Shown in pieces: positions 1 to 8,759 of a stretch of 64,000 nt of DNA. The first letter of the stretch is position 1; every line of letters begins with the position of its first letter. The notes beneath the pieces are model-generated. The model ran no database searches and had not been told where the DNA came from. It worked only from the letters and a program-made list of their open reading frames with translations. A program made the translations under genes and the position numbers. Source of the stretch: JAAELZ01 sp965237485 (GTDB lineage: Bacteria > Pseudomonadota > Gammaproteobacteria > Arenicellales > Poriferihabitantaceae); assembly GCA_965237485.1 (NCBI GenBank), contig CBDEFQ010000006.1, forward strand, positions 124,001-188,000, written 5' to 3'.

Positions 1-3
1 AAA

Positions 4-164
4 CCTAGAAAACTCAGTTGAAACACAAAAGTCTGCACAACTTCTTACATATGCCTAAGAAATTCAGAAAAGCACTCATCACCAAATAAGGTGACCTCGC
101 GTTTTCTGACTTATTCATATTAATTAGTTGCACATCTTTTTTGCGTTCAACTGAGTTTCCTAGG
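4..164. mobile_element. MITE family A, copy 1 (IS1380-type ends)
   Basis: A 161-bp non-coding element bounded by inverted ends: CCTAGAAAACTCAGTTGAA at the left and the complement of CCTAGGAAACTCAGTTGAA at the right. The ends closely match those of the IS1380 element at 59167-60863. The inside matches copy 2 (20280-20442) when reverse-complemented, most clearly around a shared GGTCACCTTAT core. It has no transposase and is probably moved in trans. The left target flank is cut by the window edge, so the duplication cannot be checked. Confidence 0.75.
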
Positions 165-210
165 TTAGACGCACCACTCCATTCGGTGCTACCAAATCGC
201 GGATTGGTGG
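165..210. repeat. Dispersed 46-bp repeat next to MITE A1
   Basis: This stretch directly right of MITE A1 is nearly the same as the one directly right of MITE A2 (20443-20488); both contain CACTCCATTCGG and CAAATCGCGGATTGG. The two flanks share orientation although the MITE interiors are inverted relative to each other. It is either a second repeat used as a target or part of a larger composite repeat. No coding role is seen. Confidence 0.6.
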
Positions 211-625
211 CTACCGAAAAGCTCGAGTCGCTGCGAACGAAGTGAAGCAATCTCTTTATGCCAGTGCAAGACTCAAAAAGACCGCCGCGCTTCGCTTGCG
301 ATGACGGAGGTAAAACGGTAGCGACGCACGTCATTTATGACGAGTCTTTTTAGAAAGCCCGCGTTAGAAATGAGTGGCCGAGATTGAGCATAATAAAGCG
401 AGGACTGTCTGAGCGCGGGAGCGCGAGTTCCGCAGCACCGCTTTATTATGCTTAATTTCGGGAACCCCTGAGGGACACCATTTGCGGTGCGTTTTGTTGG
501 TTCCGTTATTTTGCGCAAACAAAATAATGAACGCCCGCCATGGCAGTGGCAAGGTTAGATAATATTCTGAATTATAAGATTACAGTCGCTTCAATTGCCC
601 GACAACATCTAAACTCACATACAAC
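211..625. other. Non-coding region downstream of glmS with palindromic repeat
   Basis: No convincing gene. Short open frames exist but lack ribosome sites and recognisable domains. The main structure is an imperfect inverted repeat at 383-456: arms of 18 bases (383-400 and 439-456, 17 of 18 pairing) around a GC-rich loop containing GAGCGCGGGAGCGCG. This resembles a BIME/REP-like palindromic unit. A small hairpin followed by T residues near 329-352 could end rightward transcription. Confidence 0.5.
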
Positions 626-2467
626 CTACTCAACAGTAACAGACTTAGCTAGGTTACGGGGCTTATCGACATCGGTACCCTTAATGAGCGCGACGTGGTA
701 TGACAATAGTTGCAACGGTACGGTGAATATAATCGGTGCGATCATATTATCAACAGCCGCAATTTCAATGATCTGACAGTTTTCGGCGTTTTGTAAATTG
801 GCTGCTTTGTCAGCAAAGACGATCATTTTCCCTCCGCGAGCGCGTACTTCTTCGATATTGCCTTTCAGTTTTTCGAGTAGGGTGTTATTCGGTGCCACAG
901 CAATAACTGGCATGTTTGCATCCACGAGGGCCAATGGGCCGTGCTTGAGCTCACCCGCGGCGTAGGCTTCAGCGTGAATATACGATATTTCTTTTAGCTT
1001 TAGTGCACCTTCCATAGCGATGGGGTAGTGGGAGCCTCGCCCGAGAAACAGGGCATGTTGTTTGTCAGCAAACTGCAGGGCTAGTTGCTTTATTTCGTCG
1101 TTTTTGTTTATTGTTGCAGACACCAAAGCTGGAAGTTCTCGTAGTTCGCGTACAATGGCGGCTTCTTTAACAGTATCTAAGCCCTTGTGCCGACAAGTTG
1201 CGCATAGGAGTAACAATAAGGCAGCTAATTGTGTAGTAAACGCTTTGGTTGACGCCACCCCGATCTCTGGTCCAGCGTGGGTCATCAGTACTAAATCAGA
1301 TTCTCGAACCAAGGAGGATTCAGGTACGTTACAAATACTTAGCGTATGTTTAAACCCGGCTTGTTTAGCGACCTTAAGTGCTGATAAGGTATCTATTGTT
1401 TCACCAGATTGAGATAAAGTAATAACCATACAATCATCAGGCACCACGTGGGGGCGAGATCGAAATTCGCTTGCAATCTCCACTTGGCAGGGCATACCAA
1501 AGCTTTCAAACCAATATTTGGCAACTAGACCTGCGTTGTAGCTCGTTCCACAAGCAATAATTTGAATCGCCTGCAGTTGCTGGAAGATTTCATTGTCACC
1601 GACGCCACAAATGCCATCTAGCACCTTAGTCCCGCCGATTCTGCCTTCAAGCGTATCGGCTATGGCCGTATGTTGCTCGTAAATTTCTTTGAGCATATAG
1701 TGACTAAATTCACCTAGCTGCGCTGCTTCAACACTTTGTTTACTGGTGAATACGTCTCGAATAATTGGTGTTGCATTTGCATCCATTAGGCTGATGTTGC
1801 CATCTTGGATATCAACAACATCACCGTCTTCGAGTATGTAAAAGTCTCGGGTTTCAGACAGTACGGCGGACATATCGGAGGCGATATAAGCCGCATCTTT
1901 TGCAATGCCGACCACCATAGGTGAACCCGAACGTGCACCAATTATGCGACGCGGTTCGTCGGCACTCATAACGCCGATCGCGTAGGCGCCCTGCAATTTT
2001 TTTACAGTGTCTAATACAGCTTGCAATAAATCTTTACCAAAGGCTAATTGATGATGAATTTCGTTCACCATCACTTCGGTATCAGTTTCAGATTTAAATT
2101 CGTAGCCTGCCGCAATTAATTCCTCTCGCAAGGGCTGATAATTCTCGATGATGCCATTGTGTACAAGGGCAATTTTGCCGACACTGATATGTGGGTGGGC
2201 ATTAAGCTCGGTGGGCTTTCCATGGGTTGCCCAGCGAGTATGGGCGATCCCCGCGGTACTGTGTGAGCTAGCTTTTGCGGCTAGAGCGCTTTCTAACGCT
2301 GCAATTCGGCCAACACTTCGCGTACGCGCAAAATCATCACCATTATTTTGCGGATCGTATAAAGCGACTCCGGCTGAGTCATAACCGCGGTACTCCAGCT
2401 TCTTTAACCCATCAATCAATAAGGGTAAGACTGGTTTATTTGAGACTGCGCAAACTATTCCACACAT
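626..2467 (-). CDS. glmS: Glutamine--fructose-6-phosphate aminotransferase
   Basis: Makes glucosamine-6-phosphate from fructose-6-phosphate and glutamine, the first step toward UDP-GlcNAc for peptidoglycan and LPS. At 613 residues it has the usual family length. The N-terminus MCGIV places the catalytic cysteine directly after the initiator Met; an N-terminal glutaminase (Ntn hydrolase) domain covers about residues 2-230, followed by two SIS sugar-isomerase domains. The C-terminus (KPRNLAKSVTVE) is typical. It lies 14 bases downstream of glmU on the same strand and is probably cotranscribed. No riboswitch or ribozyme is apparent in the short gap. Confidence 0.97.
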   Translation of the reverse strand: MCGIVCAVSNKPVLPLLIDGLKKLEYRGYDSAGVALYDPQNNGDDFARTRSVGRIAALESALAAKASSHSTAGIAHTRWATHGKPTELNAHPHISVGKIALVHNGIIENYQPLREELIAAGYEFKSETDTEVMVNEIHHQLAFGKDLLQAVLDTVKKLQGAYAIGVMSADEPRRIIGARSGSPMVVGIAKDAAYIASDMSAVLSETRDFYILEDGDVVDIQDGNISLMDANATPIIRDVFTSKQSVEAAQLGEFSHYMLKEIYEQHTAIADTLEGRIGGTKVLDGICGVGDNEIFQQLQAIQIIACGTSYNAGLVAKYWFESFGMPCQVEIASEFRSRPHVVPDDCMVITLSQSGETIDTLSALKVAKQAGFKHTLSICNVPESSLVRESDLVLMTHAGPEIGVASTKAFTTQLAALLLLLCATCRHKGLDTVKEAAIVRELRELPALVSATINKNDEIKQLALQFADKQHALFLGRGSHYPIAMEGALKLKEISYIHAEAYAAGELKHGPLALVDANMPVIAVAPNNTLLEKLKGNIEEVRARGGKMIVFADKAANLQNAENCQIIEIAAVDNMIAPIIFTVPLQLLSYHVALIKGTDVDKPRNLAKSVTVE

Positions 2468-2481
2468 AATATATTTCTCTA

Positions 2482-3855
2482 CTAGGTCCTAGTTTTCTTG
2501 GGCCGTTGCCAGCCCTCAATCGTTTTTTGGGGGCTGCGTGATAAGCTTAAATTTGCGCCTGGCACGTTCTTTACTATGGTTGAACCCGCACCGATCGTTG
2601 CGCCATCACCAATGTTGACGGGAGCAACCAGTTGGCAATCAGAGCCTACAAGCACATCGTCGCCGATGGTTGTTTGGTGTTTGTTGGCGCCATCATAATT
2701 ACAGGTTATTACCCCAGCACCAATATTCACGTTTTGCCCGACTAGGCTGTCACCAACATAACTCAAATGATTCACTTTGCTACCTTCTCCAACAAAGCTT
2801 TTTTTGATTTCTACGAAGTTACCTATTTTTGCGTTTGCAGCTAATTGCGTACCAGGGCGAATTCGTGCAAACGGGCCGATTTTACAGTTTTTCCCTATCT
2901 CTGCGTTATCGACAACACTGTTCGCTTCTATCTCACATCCGCTGTCGACGCTGGAGTTTTTGATAATAGTGTTAGGGCCAATTTTGATATTAGAAGCAAT
3001 ATTCACCGAGCCCTCAAAAATCACGTTCACATCGACCCATACGTCCTGACCGAATTCGCAAGAACCGCGAAAATCGACCCTACCAGGGTCGGCAAAGCCT
3101 ACACCCTTAGTCATCCAATATTGGGCTTGTCTAAGTTGATAAACACGTTCTAAGCGCGCAAGTTCGCGTCGGCTATTTACGCCCGCCACTTGCACAGGGT
3201 CATCGGTAACCGCTGCTTTAATGCTAATGTTATCTTGATGTGCGAGGCTAACGATATCAGTCAAGTAGTATTCATCCTGCGCGTTATCGTTATTCAGTCT
3301 TCCCAGCCAGTCAGCTAATTTTTTTGCTGGCATGGCTAGAATCCCGGTGTTGATTTCAGTGAGTTTAAGTTGCTCAGGCGTCGCATCTTTATGCTCGACA
3401 ATTTCGCTTACTTGCCCGTCATATTGCCTAACAATTCGGCCTAAACCGCTAGGGTCGTCTAGCACTGCGGTAAGTAAATGAATGCAGTTGGTGGCTTGGG
3501 TCAATGGCAGGGCGGTTTGCGGCTCGATCAGCGGAACATCCCCAGCCATCACTAGTACGGTGGAGTTCTCGTCAATATCTTCAATCGCTTGAGCAACGGC
3601 ATGGCCCGTGCCATTTTGCTGCTTTTGCTCAACCCAGTTAATTAACTTGGAGCTACATTTTGTTTCAATTTCTGCGACTATCTGTGCTGCCCCATGGCCT
3701 ACTACAATATGAATTTTTATTGGCTCGAGCCGTACAGCGCAGTCAATAACGTGTAACAGCATAGCTTTGCCGGCCAAAGGGTGTAGTACTTTAGGTAGGC
3801 TTGACTGCATGCGAGAACCTTTGCCCGCTGCGAGTATGACAATTTCTAAATCCAA
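2482..3855 (-). CDS. glmU: Bifunctional GlcNAc-1-P uridyltransferase / GlcN-1-P acetyltransferase
   Basis: Catalyses the last two steps to UDP-GlcNAc. At 457 residues it is full length. The N-terminal pyrophosphorylase domain carries the nucleotide-binding motif LAAGKGSRMQSSLPKVLH near residues 8-25; the C-terminal half shows left-handed beta-helix hexapeptide repeats (IGxxxxI patterns) ending near IGAGSTIVKNVPG. It sits between bamD and glmS on the same strand. Separation of 44 bases from bamD leaves cotranscription open. All key motifs look intact. Confidence 0.97.
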   Translation of the reverse strand: MDLEIVILAAGKGSRMQSSLPKVLHPLAGKAMLLHVIDCAVRLEPIKIHIVVGHGAAQIVAEIETKCSSKLINWVEQKQQNGTGHAVAQAIEDIDENSTVLVMAGDVPLIEPQTALPLTQATNCIHLLTAVLDDPSGLGRIVRQYDGQVSEIVEHKDATPEQLKLTEINTGILAMPAKKLADWLGRLNNDNAQDEYYLTDIVSLAHQDNISIKAAVTDDPVQVAGVNSRRELARLERVYQLRQAQYWMTKGVGFADPGRVDFRGSCEFGQDVWVDVNVIFEGSVNIASNIKIGPNTIIKNSSVDSGCEIEANSVVDNAEIGKNCKIGPFARIRPGTQLAANAKIGNFVEIKKSFVGEGSKVNHLSYVGDSLVGQNVNIGAGVITCNYDGANKHQTTIGDDVLVGSDCQLVAPVNIGDGATIGAGSTIVKNVPGANLSLSRSPQKTIEGWQRPKKTRT

Positions 3856-3899
3856 TTTGCTAATGCTGAGTAAAAGATTCCTCTGAAGGATTACTTGAA

Positions 3900-4775
3900 T
3901 TAGTTGATGAGTGCTTGAAAAGCTTGACGGATTCTACTTACAGTTTTTTGCTGTCGTTTGGCGTTTAAGTACCCACTATTAGGGTAGTTCACTGCGAGGA
4001 TCCGCTTGGTATCTTTGGCCAAATCGTCTAGTCCCATTTTTTGGTAGCTCAATATCATCAGGCCCAACGCATCCTCTACTTGCGGGAGGTCAACGTAGTT
4101 TTCGATAGTGGCTTTACACCGATTAACGGTGGCCACGTAGGCGCCGCGTTCGAAATAAAACTTGGCCACACTGATTTCATGCTCCGCTAAGGCAGAGTCT
4201 AAATAAGTAATGCGTTTGGACGCATCAAAAGTATATTGGCTGTTAGGGAATTGCTTTACAATGTTTGTAAACGCCGCAATGGCAGTGACAATAGATTTTT
4301 GATCTCTATCCACTAAATTAGTGCGGCCAGTCAAAACACCTATAACACCCGTTTCTTCGTCGAAGCTAGCTAAGCCTTTAATATAGTAGGCATAATCTGC
4401 GCTAGGGTGGGTTGGGTTGAGGCTCAAAAAACGATCAGCTGCTGCAACCGCCAAGCCATTATCGTTGGATTTGTAATGCGCATAGGCAGTGTCCAGCTGG
4501 GACTGAATGGCAAATTCGCCATAGGGATAACGCGCTTCTAACCGTTGCAAGGCTTTCACTGCATCACCCCATTTATTGTCAAGCATGGCTTCTTTGGCCG
4601 TGCCATATAATTGCTCAGCAGTGAGGTTTTCTGTGTCAAGCTCGGGTTTGTCTTTCTTCCACAGCCCACAAGCACTGATTAATGACACGAGCAAAACTAA
4701 TAGTACTGGCTTCTTTAGGCAAGAAAGAACGTGTTTATTGGAGCACATCGACAAGGCCGCTGATTTATAATTCAT
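3900..4775 (-). CDS. bamD: Outer membrane assembly lipoprotein BamD
   Basis: Essential lipoprotein of the BAM complex that inserts beta-barrel proteins into the outer membrane. The sequence has a signal peptide with lipobox LISAC, then TPR-like repeats typical of BamD (for example ALQRLEARYPYGEFAIQSQL) through about residue 260. Met1 gives a rather long pre-signal stretch; Met10 (MCSNKH) is an alternative start. It is divergent from rluD with only 20 bases between the start codons, the classic gammaproteobacterial arrangement, so the two promoters must overlap or lie inside the opposing genes. Confidence 0.95.
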   Translation of the reverse strand: MNYKSAALSMCSNKHVLSCLKKPVLLVLLVSLISACGLWKKDKPELDTENLTAEQLYGTAKEAMLDNKWGDAVKALQRLEARYPYGEFAIQSQLDTAYAHYKSNDNGLAVAAADRFLSLNPTHPSADYAYYIKGLASFDEETGVIGVLTGRTNLVDRDQKSIVTAIAAFTNIVKQFPNSQYTFDASKRITYLDSALAEHEISVAKFYFERGAYVATVNRCKATIENYVDLPQVEDALGLMILSYQKMGLDDLAKDTKRILAVNYPNSGYLNAKRQQKTVSRIRQAFQALIN

Positions 4776-4795
4776 AAAGCACTATTCTACCTCTT

Positions 4796-5776
4796 ATGAC
4801 CTCGATAACCAAACACAGCGAGCACCAAATTCAAGTCATTGTGGGCGATGAAGATCAGGGCCAGCGCATTGATAAAATGCTGTCGCGTCACCTAGAAGAG
4901 TATTCTCGCTCGATGGTTCAACAATGGTTGAAGACTGGGTGTGTTCATAAAAACGGTAAGCAACCTAAGCCGCGTGATGCTGTATTGGCAGGCGATGACA
5001 TCACTATAGTTATTCCTGAAGTTGAAGCCTTAGATTACACTCCTCAAGCAATTGAATTAGACATTCTCTACGAGGATCAATCTATTATTGTCTTAAATAA
5101 ACCCGTGGGTCTTGTGGTTCACCCAGGTGCTGGCAATAAGGACAAAACTTTGCTAAATGGTTTATTGCATTATGAACCTAAGCTAGAGCGAATTGCGCGC
5201 GCTGGAATCGTGCATCGCTTAGACAAAGATACTTCTGGCCTGATGGTGGTTGCTCGCACGCAGAGTGCGCGACAAAATTTAGTGCAACAGCTTTCGGACC
5301 GCAGTGTTAGGCGACAATATATTGCGATTGTATATGGCACTTTAGTGGCTGGGGGAACGGTTAAAACGCCGATTGGCCGGCATCCAAAAGACCGCGTAAA
5401 AATGGCAGTTGTGGGCAACGGTAAACCAGCCATAACGCATTATCGAATTGCTGCTAAGTTTCGGCACACCACAAAGTTAGACGTTTCTCTTGAAACAGGA
5501 AGAACACATCAAATACGTGTGCACCTGTCATCTATTCGTTTGCCACTAATTGGAGACCCAATTTATGGCAAGCGAATGCACATTCCTTCGAGTTCAAGTG
5601 AATCATTAACAAGGGCATTGCAAGGCTTCAAGCGCCAAGCTTTACATGCAACCAAGCTCGGGTTAATTCACCCAGATAATGCAGAGGCAATGTCTTGGAA
5701 TATTTCGATGCCGCAAGATATGTTGGACCTTGAGGCCGCTTTATTGGATGACGTTAAAAGTGAGATTCACTCATAA
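4796..5776 (+). CDS. rluD: 23S rRNA pseudouridine(1911/1915/1917) synthase RluD
   Basis: Converts three uridines in helix 69 of 23S rRNA to pseudouridine. An N-terminal S4 RNA-binding domain (about residues 20-85) precedes the catalytic domain, with the signature HRLDKDTSGLMV holding the catalytic Asp. At 326 residues it is of normal length. The usual downstream partner (a PgeF/YfiH-like laccase-domain protein) is absent; a broken DUF4139 gene follows instead. Confidence 0.95.
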   Translation: MTSITKHSEHQIQVIVGDEDQGQRIDKMLSRHLEEYSRSMVQQWLKTGCVHKNGKQPKPRDAVLAGDDITIVIPEVEALDYTPQAIELDILYEDQSIIVLNKPVGLVVHPGAGNKDKTLLNGLLHYEPKLERIARAGIVHRLDKDTSGLMVVARTQSARQNLVQQLSDRSVRRQYIAIVYGTLVAGGTVKTPIGRHPKDRVKMAVVGNGKPAITHYRIAAKFRHTTKLDVSLETGRTHQIRVHLSSIRLPLIGDPIYGKRMHIPSSSSESLTRALQGFKRQALHATKLGLIHPDNAEAMSWNISMPQDMLDLEAALLDDVKSEIHS

Positions 5777-5824
5777 TTCAGCCGTTGGTGCTACGCTAGA
5801 CGTTCTATTCAAAAGGATGCTTCT

Positions 5825-7338
5825 ATGAAAAAATTACTATCGGTTCTTGCTTTGTTAGCTTGCTGCGCTGCGCCAGTGTTGAGTTTAGCAAGTGAAGTTA
5901 GGTCTGGCACTGATGACCAAACGGGTTTGGCGGTCACCATTTACAACAATGACCTTGCGATGATTCGAGATCAACGCAGAGTCACCTTGCCAGTGGCTAT
6001 CACTGACTTAGCTTTTGAAGATATCAGCGGTAAAATCAAACCAGAGACGGCTCAGCTGTCTAGTCAATCTGCAGATCATTCGATTTCATTGATTGAACAA
6101 AATTTTGAGTTTGACTTGCTCAGTCCACAAGTGCTGTTAAAAGCTTCCATTGGTAAACAAATTGGCGTTATAAGCACGCATCCTACAACTGGGGAGCGCA
6201 GCCAGCGTGAGGCGATGGTGTTATCTATTGAAGGGGGCGTGGTATTGCAGTATGCAGACCACATCGAAACAATAAGGGGCGATGCCAATGATTTTGTGTT
6301 CACGGAGGTGCCTAACAACTTTCGCGCTCGACCCACTTTGCTAATGACGCTGGAAAATGAACATGAAGGCCCTCAAAATATTGAACTCAACTACCTAAGC
6401 CATGGCTTGGCATGGGAAGCTAATTATGTTGCTCAGCTTAATACGGATGAAACTGCATTAAACTTAAATGCTTGGGTGACGCTAACTAATCAAAGCGGCA
6501 CTAGCTACAAAAACGCCCAATTGCAGTTGGTAGCGGGTGATGTCAATACCGTGCAAAGGCCAACGATGAGAATGGAGAGAAGCTTGGAATTTGCAGTAGC
6601 AGCAAAGGCGGATCATTTTTCTGAAACTGAGGTTTTTGACTATCATCTTTATCGGCTTAATCGCGCCACAAGCTTAAATAAAAACCAAACTAAACTAAAC
6701 TAAACCAAACTAAACCAAACTAAACTAAACTAAACTAAACTAAACTAAACTAAACTAAACTAAACTAAACTAAACAGGTAGCCCTATTTTCTGCCAATTC
6801 GGTTTCTGTGCAAAAGGATTACGTGCTTCGCCTGCAGTCCAATATGCATATGGCACCCGCCTACTAAATTGAAAAAGACTTAAAGGTGGGCACTGAACTA
6901 AAGTTCGTCAATGACACAAACAGTAATTTGGGTAGTCCGCTACCTAAAGGTACGGTGCGCATTTATCAAAATACCGATGACGGGAATGCACTTTTTATTG
7001 GGGAAGATAGAATAGATCACACCGCAAAAAACCGCATAGTTATCTTAAACCCTGGAAACGCTTTCGATATTACGGCCTCGCGTGAACAAGTTGACTTTGA
7101 GCAACTTCCCGTGAACAAACCTTATCGGTCGCGGATGCGTAGTTCGGTGCTGACGACGATCTATAATGCCAAAAAAACACCGCAGCGAGTTAGGGTGGAG
7201 GAATTTATCCCGGGTGAATGGGAAATTGTTGATGGACAACAACTAGACAAACGACAAGGAAATACGGCGGTTTGGTTTGTAGATGTACCAGCAGAAGGTG
7301 AGACCAGTATTCGTTATACTGTTCGGCTCAAAATATAG
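5825..7338 (+). pseudogene. DUF4139-domain secreted protein, disrupted by tandem repeat
   Basis: A signal peptide (MKKLLSVLALLACCAAPVLS) starts a secreted protein of the DUF4139 type. The reading frame runs to a stop at 6701-6703 inside an array of TAAAC/CAAAC units (6686-6775). The family sequence resumes immediately after the array (QVALFSANSVSVQKDYVLR) in another frame. With two units instead of 18, residues NQTK join QVALF in frame, which indicates the ancestral state. A second lesion is an in-frame TAA at 6865-6867, where a sense codon is expected before IEKDLKVG. The C-terminal part (6886-7338) is otherwise well preserved. The family's role is not established; envelope localisation is likely from the signal peptide. 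Confidence 0.85.
6686..6775. repeat. Pentanucleotide microsatellite (TAAAC/CAAAC) x 18
   Basis: Eighteen perfect 5-bp units, fifteen TAAAC and three CAAAC, the last eleven uninterrupted TAAAC. The array lies inside the DUF4139 coding sequence. Any long run of TAAAC contains a TAA stop in all three frames, so the array blocks translation rather than acting as a simple frame switch. Slipped-strand expansion from two original units explains its position and frame. Confidence 0.95.
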
Positions 7339-7354
7339 CTATCTATCGAGGCGA

Positions 7355-8058
7355 CTACTTTTTAGTAGCCTCTCCATGTACCATATTTCTTAAGGCTTCA
7401 ACATCATTGAAAACCAATTGCTTTGAGCGCTTTTCAATGATGCCTGCATTGTGCAGCTTTTTGTACTCTCGGCTTACCGCCTCACGGTGAGTGCTGATAC
7501 GTGCAGCGATTTCGGCATGTGTCGGCGGTAAATCTTGGATGGCTCGGTTATCTTCAATATCTAGTCTTTCTACAATGCGCAATAACTCGCTATGAATGCG
7601 GTGCTTAACATCTAGCGTGGTAAATTCGTAAATTCGTAAATTCGCTCATTTAAACGACGTATTAGAGTGCACAAATTACGCATTACAAACTTGGTAAATA
7701 CTGGGTATTGGGCAATATATTGGTCGAATTTCTCAACTGGAATGCGAGTGACTAAAGTTTCCTCAATTGCCAGCACCGTTGCTGAGCGCGGCATGCCATC
7801 AATAGCGGCAAGTTCGCCAAAATACTCTCCTGCTTTCATGTCGGTAAAGGTTAACTTAATACCAGAAGGGCTGTAAATTGTGACCCGGGCGGTGCCGTAG
7901 TTGATCACGAATAAATCGCTGCTTGGCTCATCTTGCCGGGTGATTTGCTCGCGTTTTTGATAGCGTTGTGTATAGGCTTTATCCCTAAGTTCTGCTTGCA
8001 CAGCGTCAGGTAGTGTTTTTAATAAACTTACTTCCTGTCCCGATGGCTTGTTCATCAA
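7355..8058 (-). pseudogene. Crp/Fnr-family transcription regulator, frameshifted by an octamer repeat
   Basis: The N-terminal cyclic-nucleotide-binding-like domain (from 8058) includes GEYFGELAAIDGMPRSATV. The C-terminal winged helix-turn-helix (7355-7582) includes THAEIAARISTHREAVSR, the Crp-type recognition helix. The two parts are in different frames. Three tandem copies of GTAAATTC sit at the junction (7620-7643), and two copies would restore the frame, giving RIYEFTTLDVKHRI and a protein of about 230 residues. This is therefore either a recent loss or a reversible phase-variable switch now in the off state. The ligand and targets are unknown. It lies 3 bases downstream of the outer-membrane barrel gene on the same strand. 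Confidence 0.85.
7620..7643. repeat. Octanucleotide tandem repeat (GTAAATTC) x 3
   Basis: Three perfect 8-bp units inside the Crp/Fnr gene, between the sensory and DNA-binding domains. Eight is not a multiple of three, so gain or loss of one unit changes the frame; two units restore a continuous protein. This is a short slippage-prone array of contingency-locus type. Confidence 0.9.
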
Positions 8059-8061
8059 TGC

Positions 8062-8694
8062 TTACCAGTGAATGCCCGTACCCAAAATAAAACCGCTGGA
8101 GGCACTACCGCCAGCGCTTCCACTAAAACCGTAGTCAAGTTTAAAGCGTCGGTAACCTGCCTTCAAGGAGATAAATGGCAGTGGTTCAAAAACAATGCCA
8201 GTTTCAAATTCAGAACCCGATAAGTTCGAAAACCTGGAAGTACTGTTCAAAGTGGGTAACCAAGTTGATTGCCCATATAGGCTAGCGAATCCGACCAGCC
8301 CAATTTGGCCGCGCAAGGAAAGACGAATTCCACTGGTGCTGTCACCAGATTCTAGTTGAATATCCTCCCAACCAAGGCCTGCAGCAAGGTAGGTGTTATC
8401 AGTGGGGGAAATTAATCTTCGTTTTAATTCAACACTGAAGTGCTGCTGGTCCTCAAATTGGCCGCTACTGGTGTCCGACAAATTAATACCGCCCTCGATA
8501 CCCCATTTTTGATCCCACCAGCCTTGAGCACGTAAACTGACCGTACCGGCATCTAAATCACCATCGAACACATTGCCGGAAAACTCAGTGTTCCACCATT
8601 CAATGCTTGCTTCTCCATCTAAGAGGCCTAGTGCATAACTTGCTTGGCTTAGCAGTAAAGTGAACAACGCTACAAATAATTTCATGATCTGCAA
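8062..8694 (-). CDS. Outer-membrane beta-barrel protein of unknown function
   Basis: A 210-residue protein with a signal peptide (MKLFVALFTLLLSQASYA, from Met4) and alternating polar/hydrophobic strands rich in Gly, Ser and aromatic residues. It ends in an aromatic residue (GTGIHW), the usual C-terminal barrel signal. About eight strands are plausible. It might belong to the YfaZ-like small outer-membrane proteins, but no diagnostic motif is visible. It directly precedes the Crp/Fnr gene and is probably cotranscribed with it. Confidence 0.75.
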   Translation of the reverse strand: MQIMKLFVALFTLLLSQASYALGLLDGEASIEWWNTEFSGNVFDGDLDAGTVSLRAQGWWDQKWGIEGGINLSDTSSGQFEDQQHFSVELKRRLISPTDNTYLAAGLGWEDIQLESGDSTSGIRLSLRGQIGLVGFASLYGQSTWLPTLNSTSRFSNLSGSEFETGIVFEPLPFISLKAGYRRFKLDYGFSGSAGGSASSGFILGTGIHW

Positions 8695-8759
8695 TTGTGT
8701 TTATTAGTTGTTGATTTTAGAAGCGTTTTGTATTGAATTAAGGTAAAATTTGTAAGCTT

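Noticed and set aside
14..518. Open frames on the minus strand at the left edge (106 and 81 codons)
   Set aside because: They cover the MITE, the 46-bp repeat and the palindromic region, have no ribosome sites or domains, and their similarity to the frame at 20247-20513 comes from the repeats.
626..2475. glmS-type riboswitch/ribozyme
   Set aside because: That element is found upstream of glmS in Gram-positive bacteria; here glmU lies 14 bases upstream, with no room.
6686..6775. Pentamer array as an on/off translational switch
   Set aside because: A long TAAAC run has TAA stops in all three frames, so unit gain or loss cannot turn the gene on unless the array contracts to about two units.
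6680..6780. Pentamer array as a CRISPR-like or minisatellite regulatory array
   Set aside because: There are no spacers and the array is inside coding sequence; simple slippage explains it.
7346..7372. Bidirectional terminator between the DUF4139 remnant and the Crp/Fnr gene
   Set aside because: The GAGGC...GCCTC stem is interrupted by a bulge and overlaps the coding end; too weak to call.
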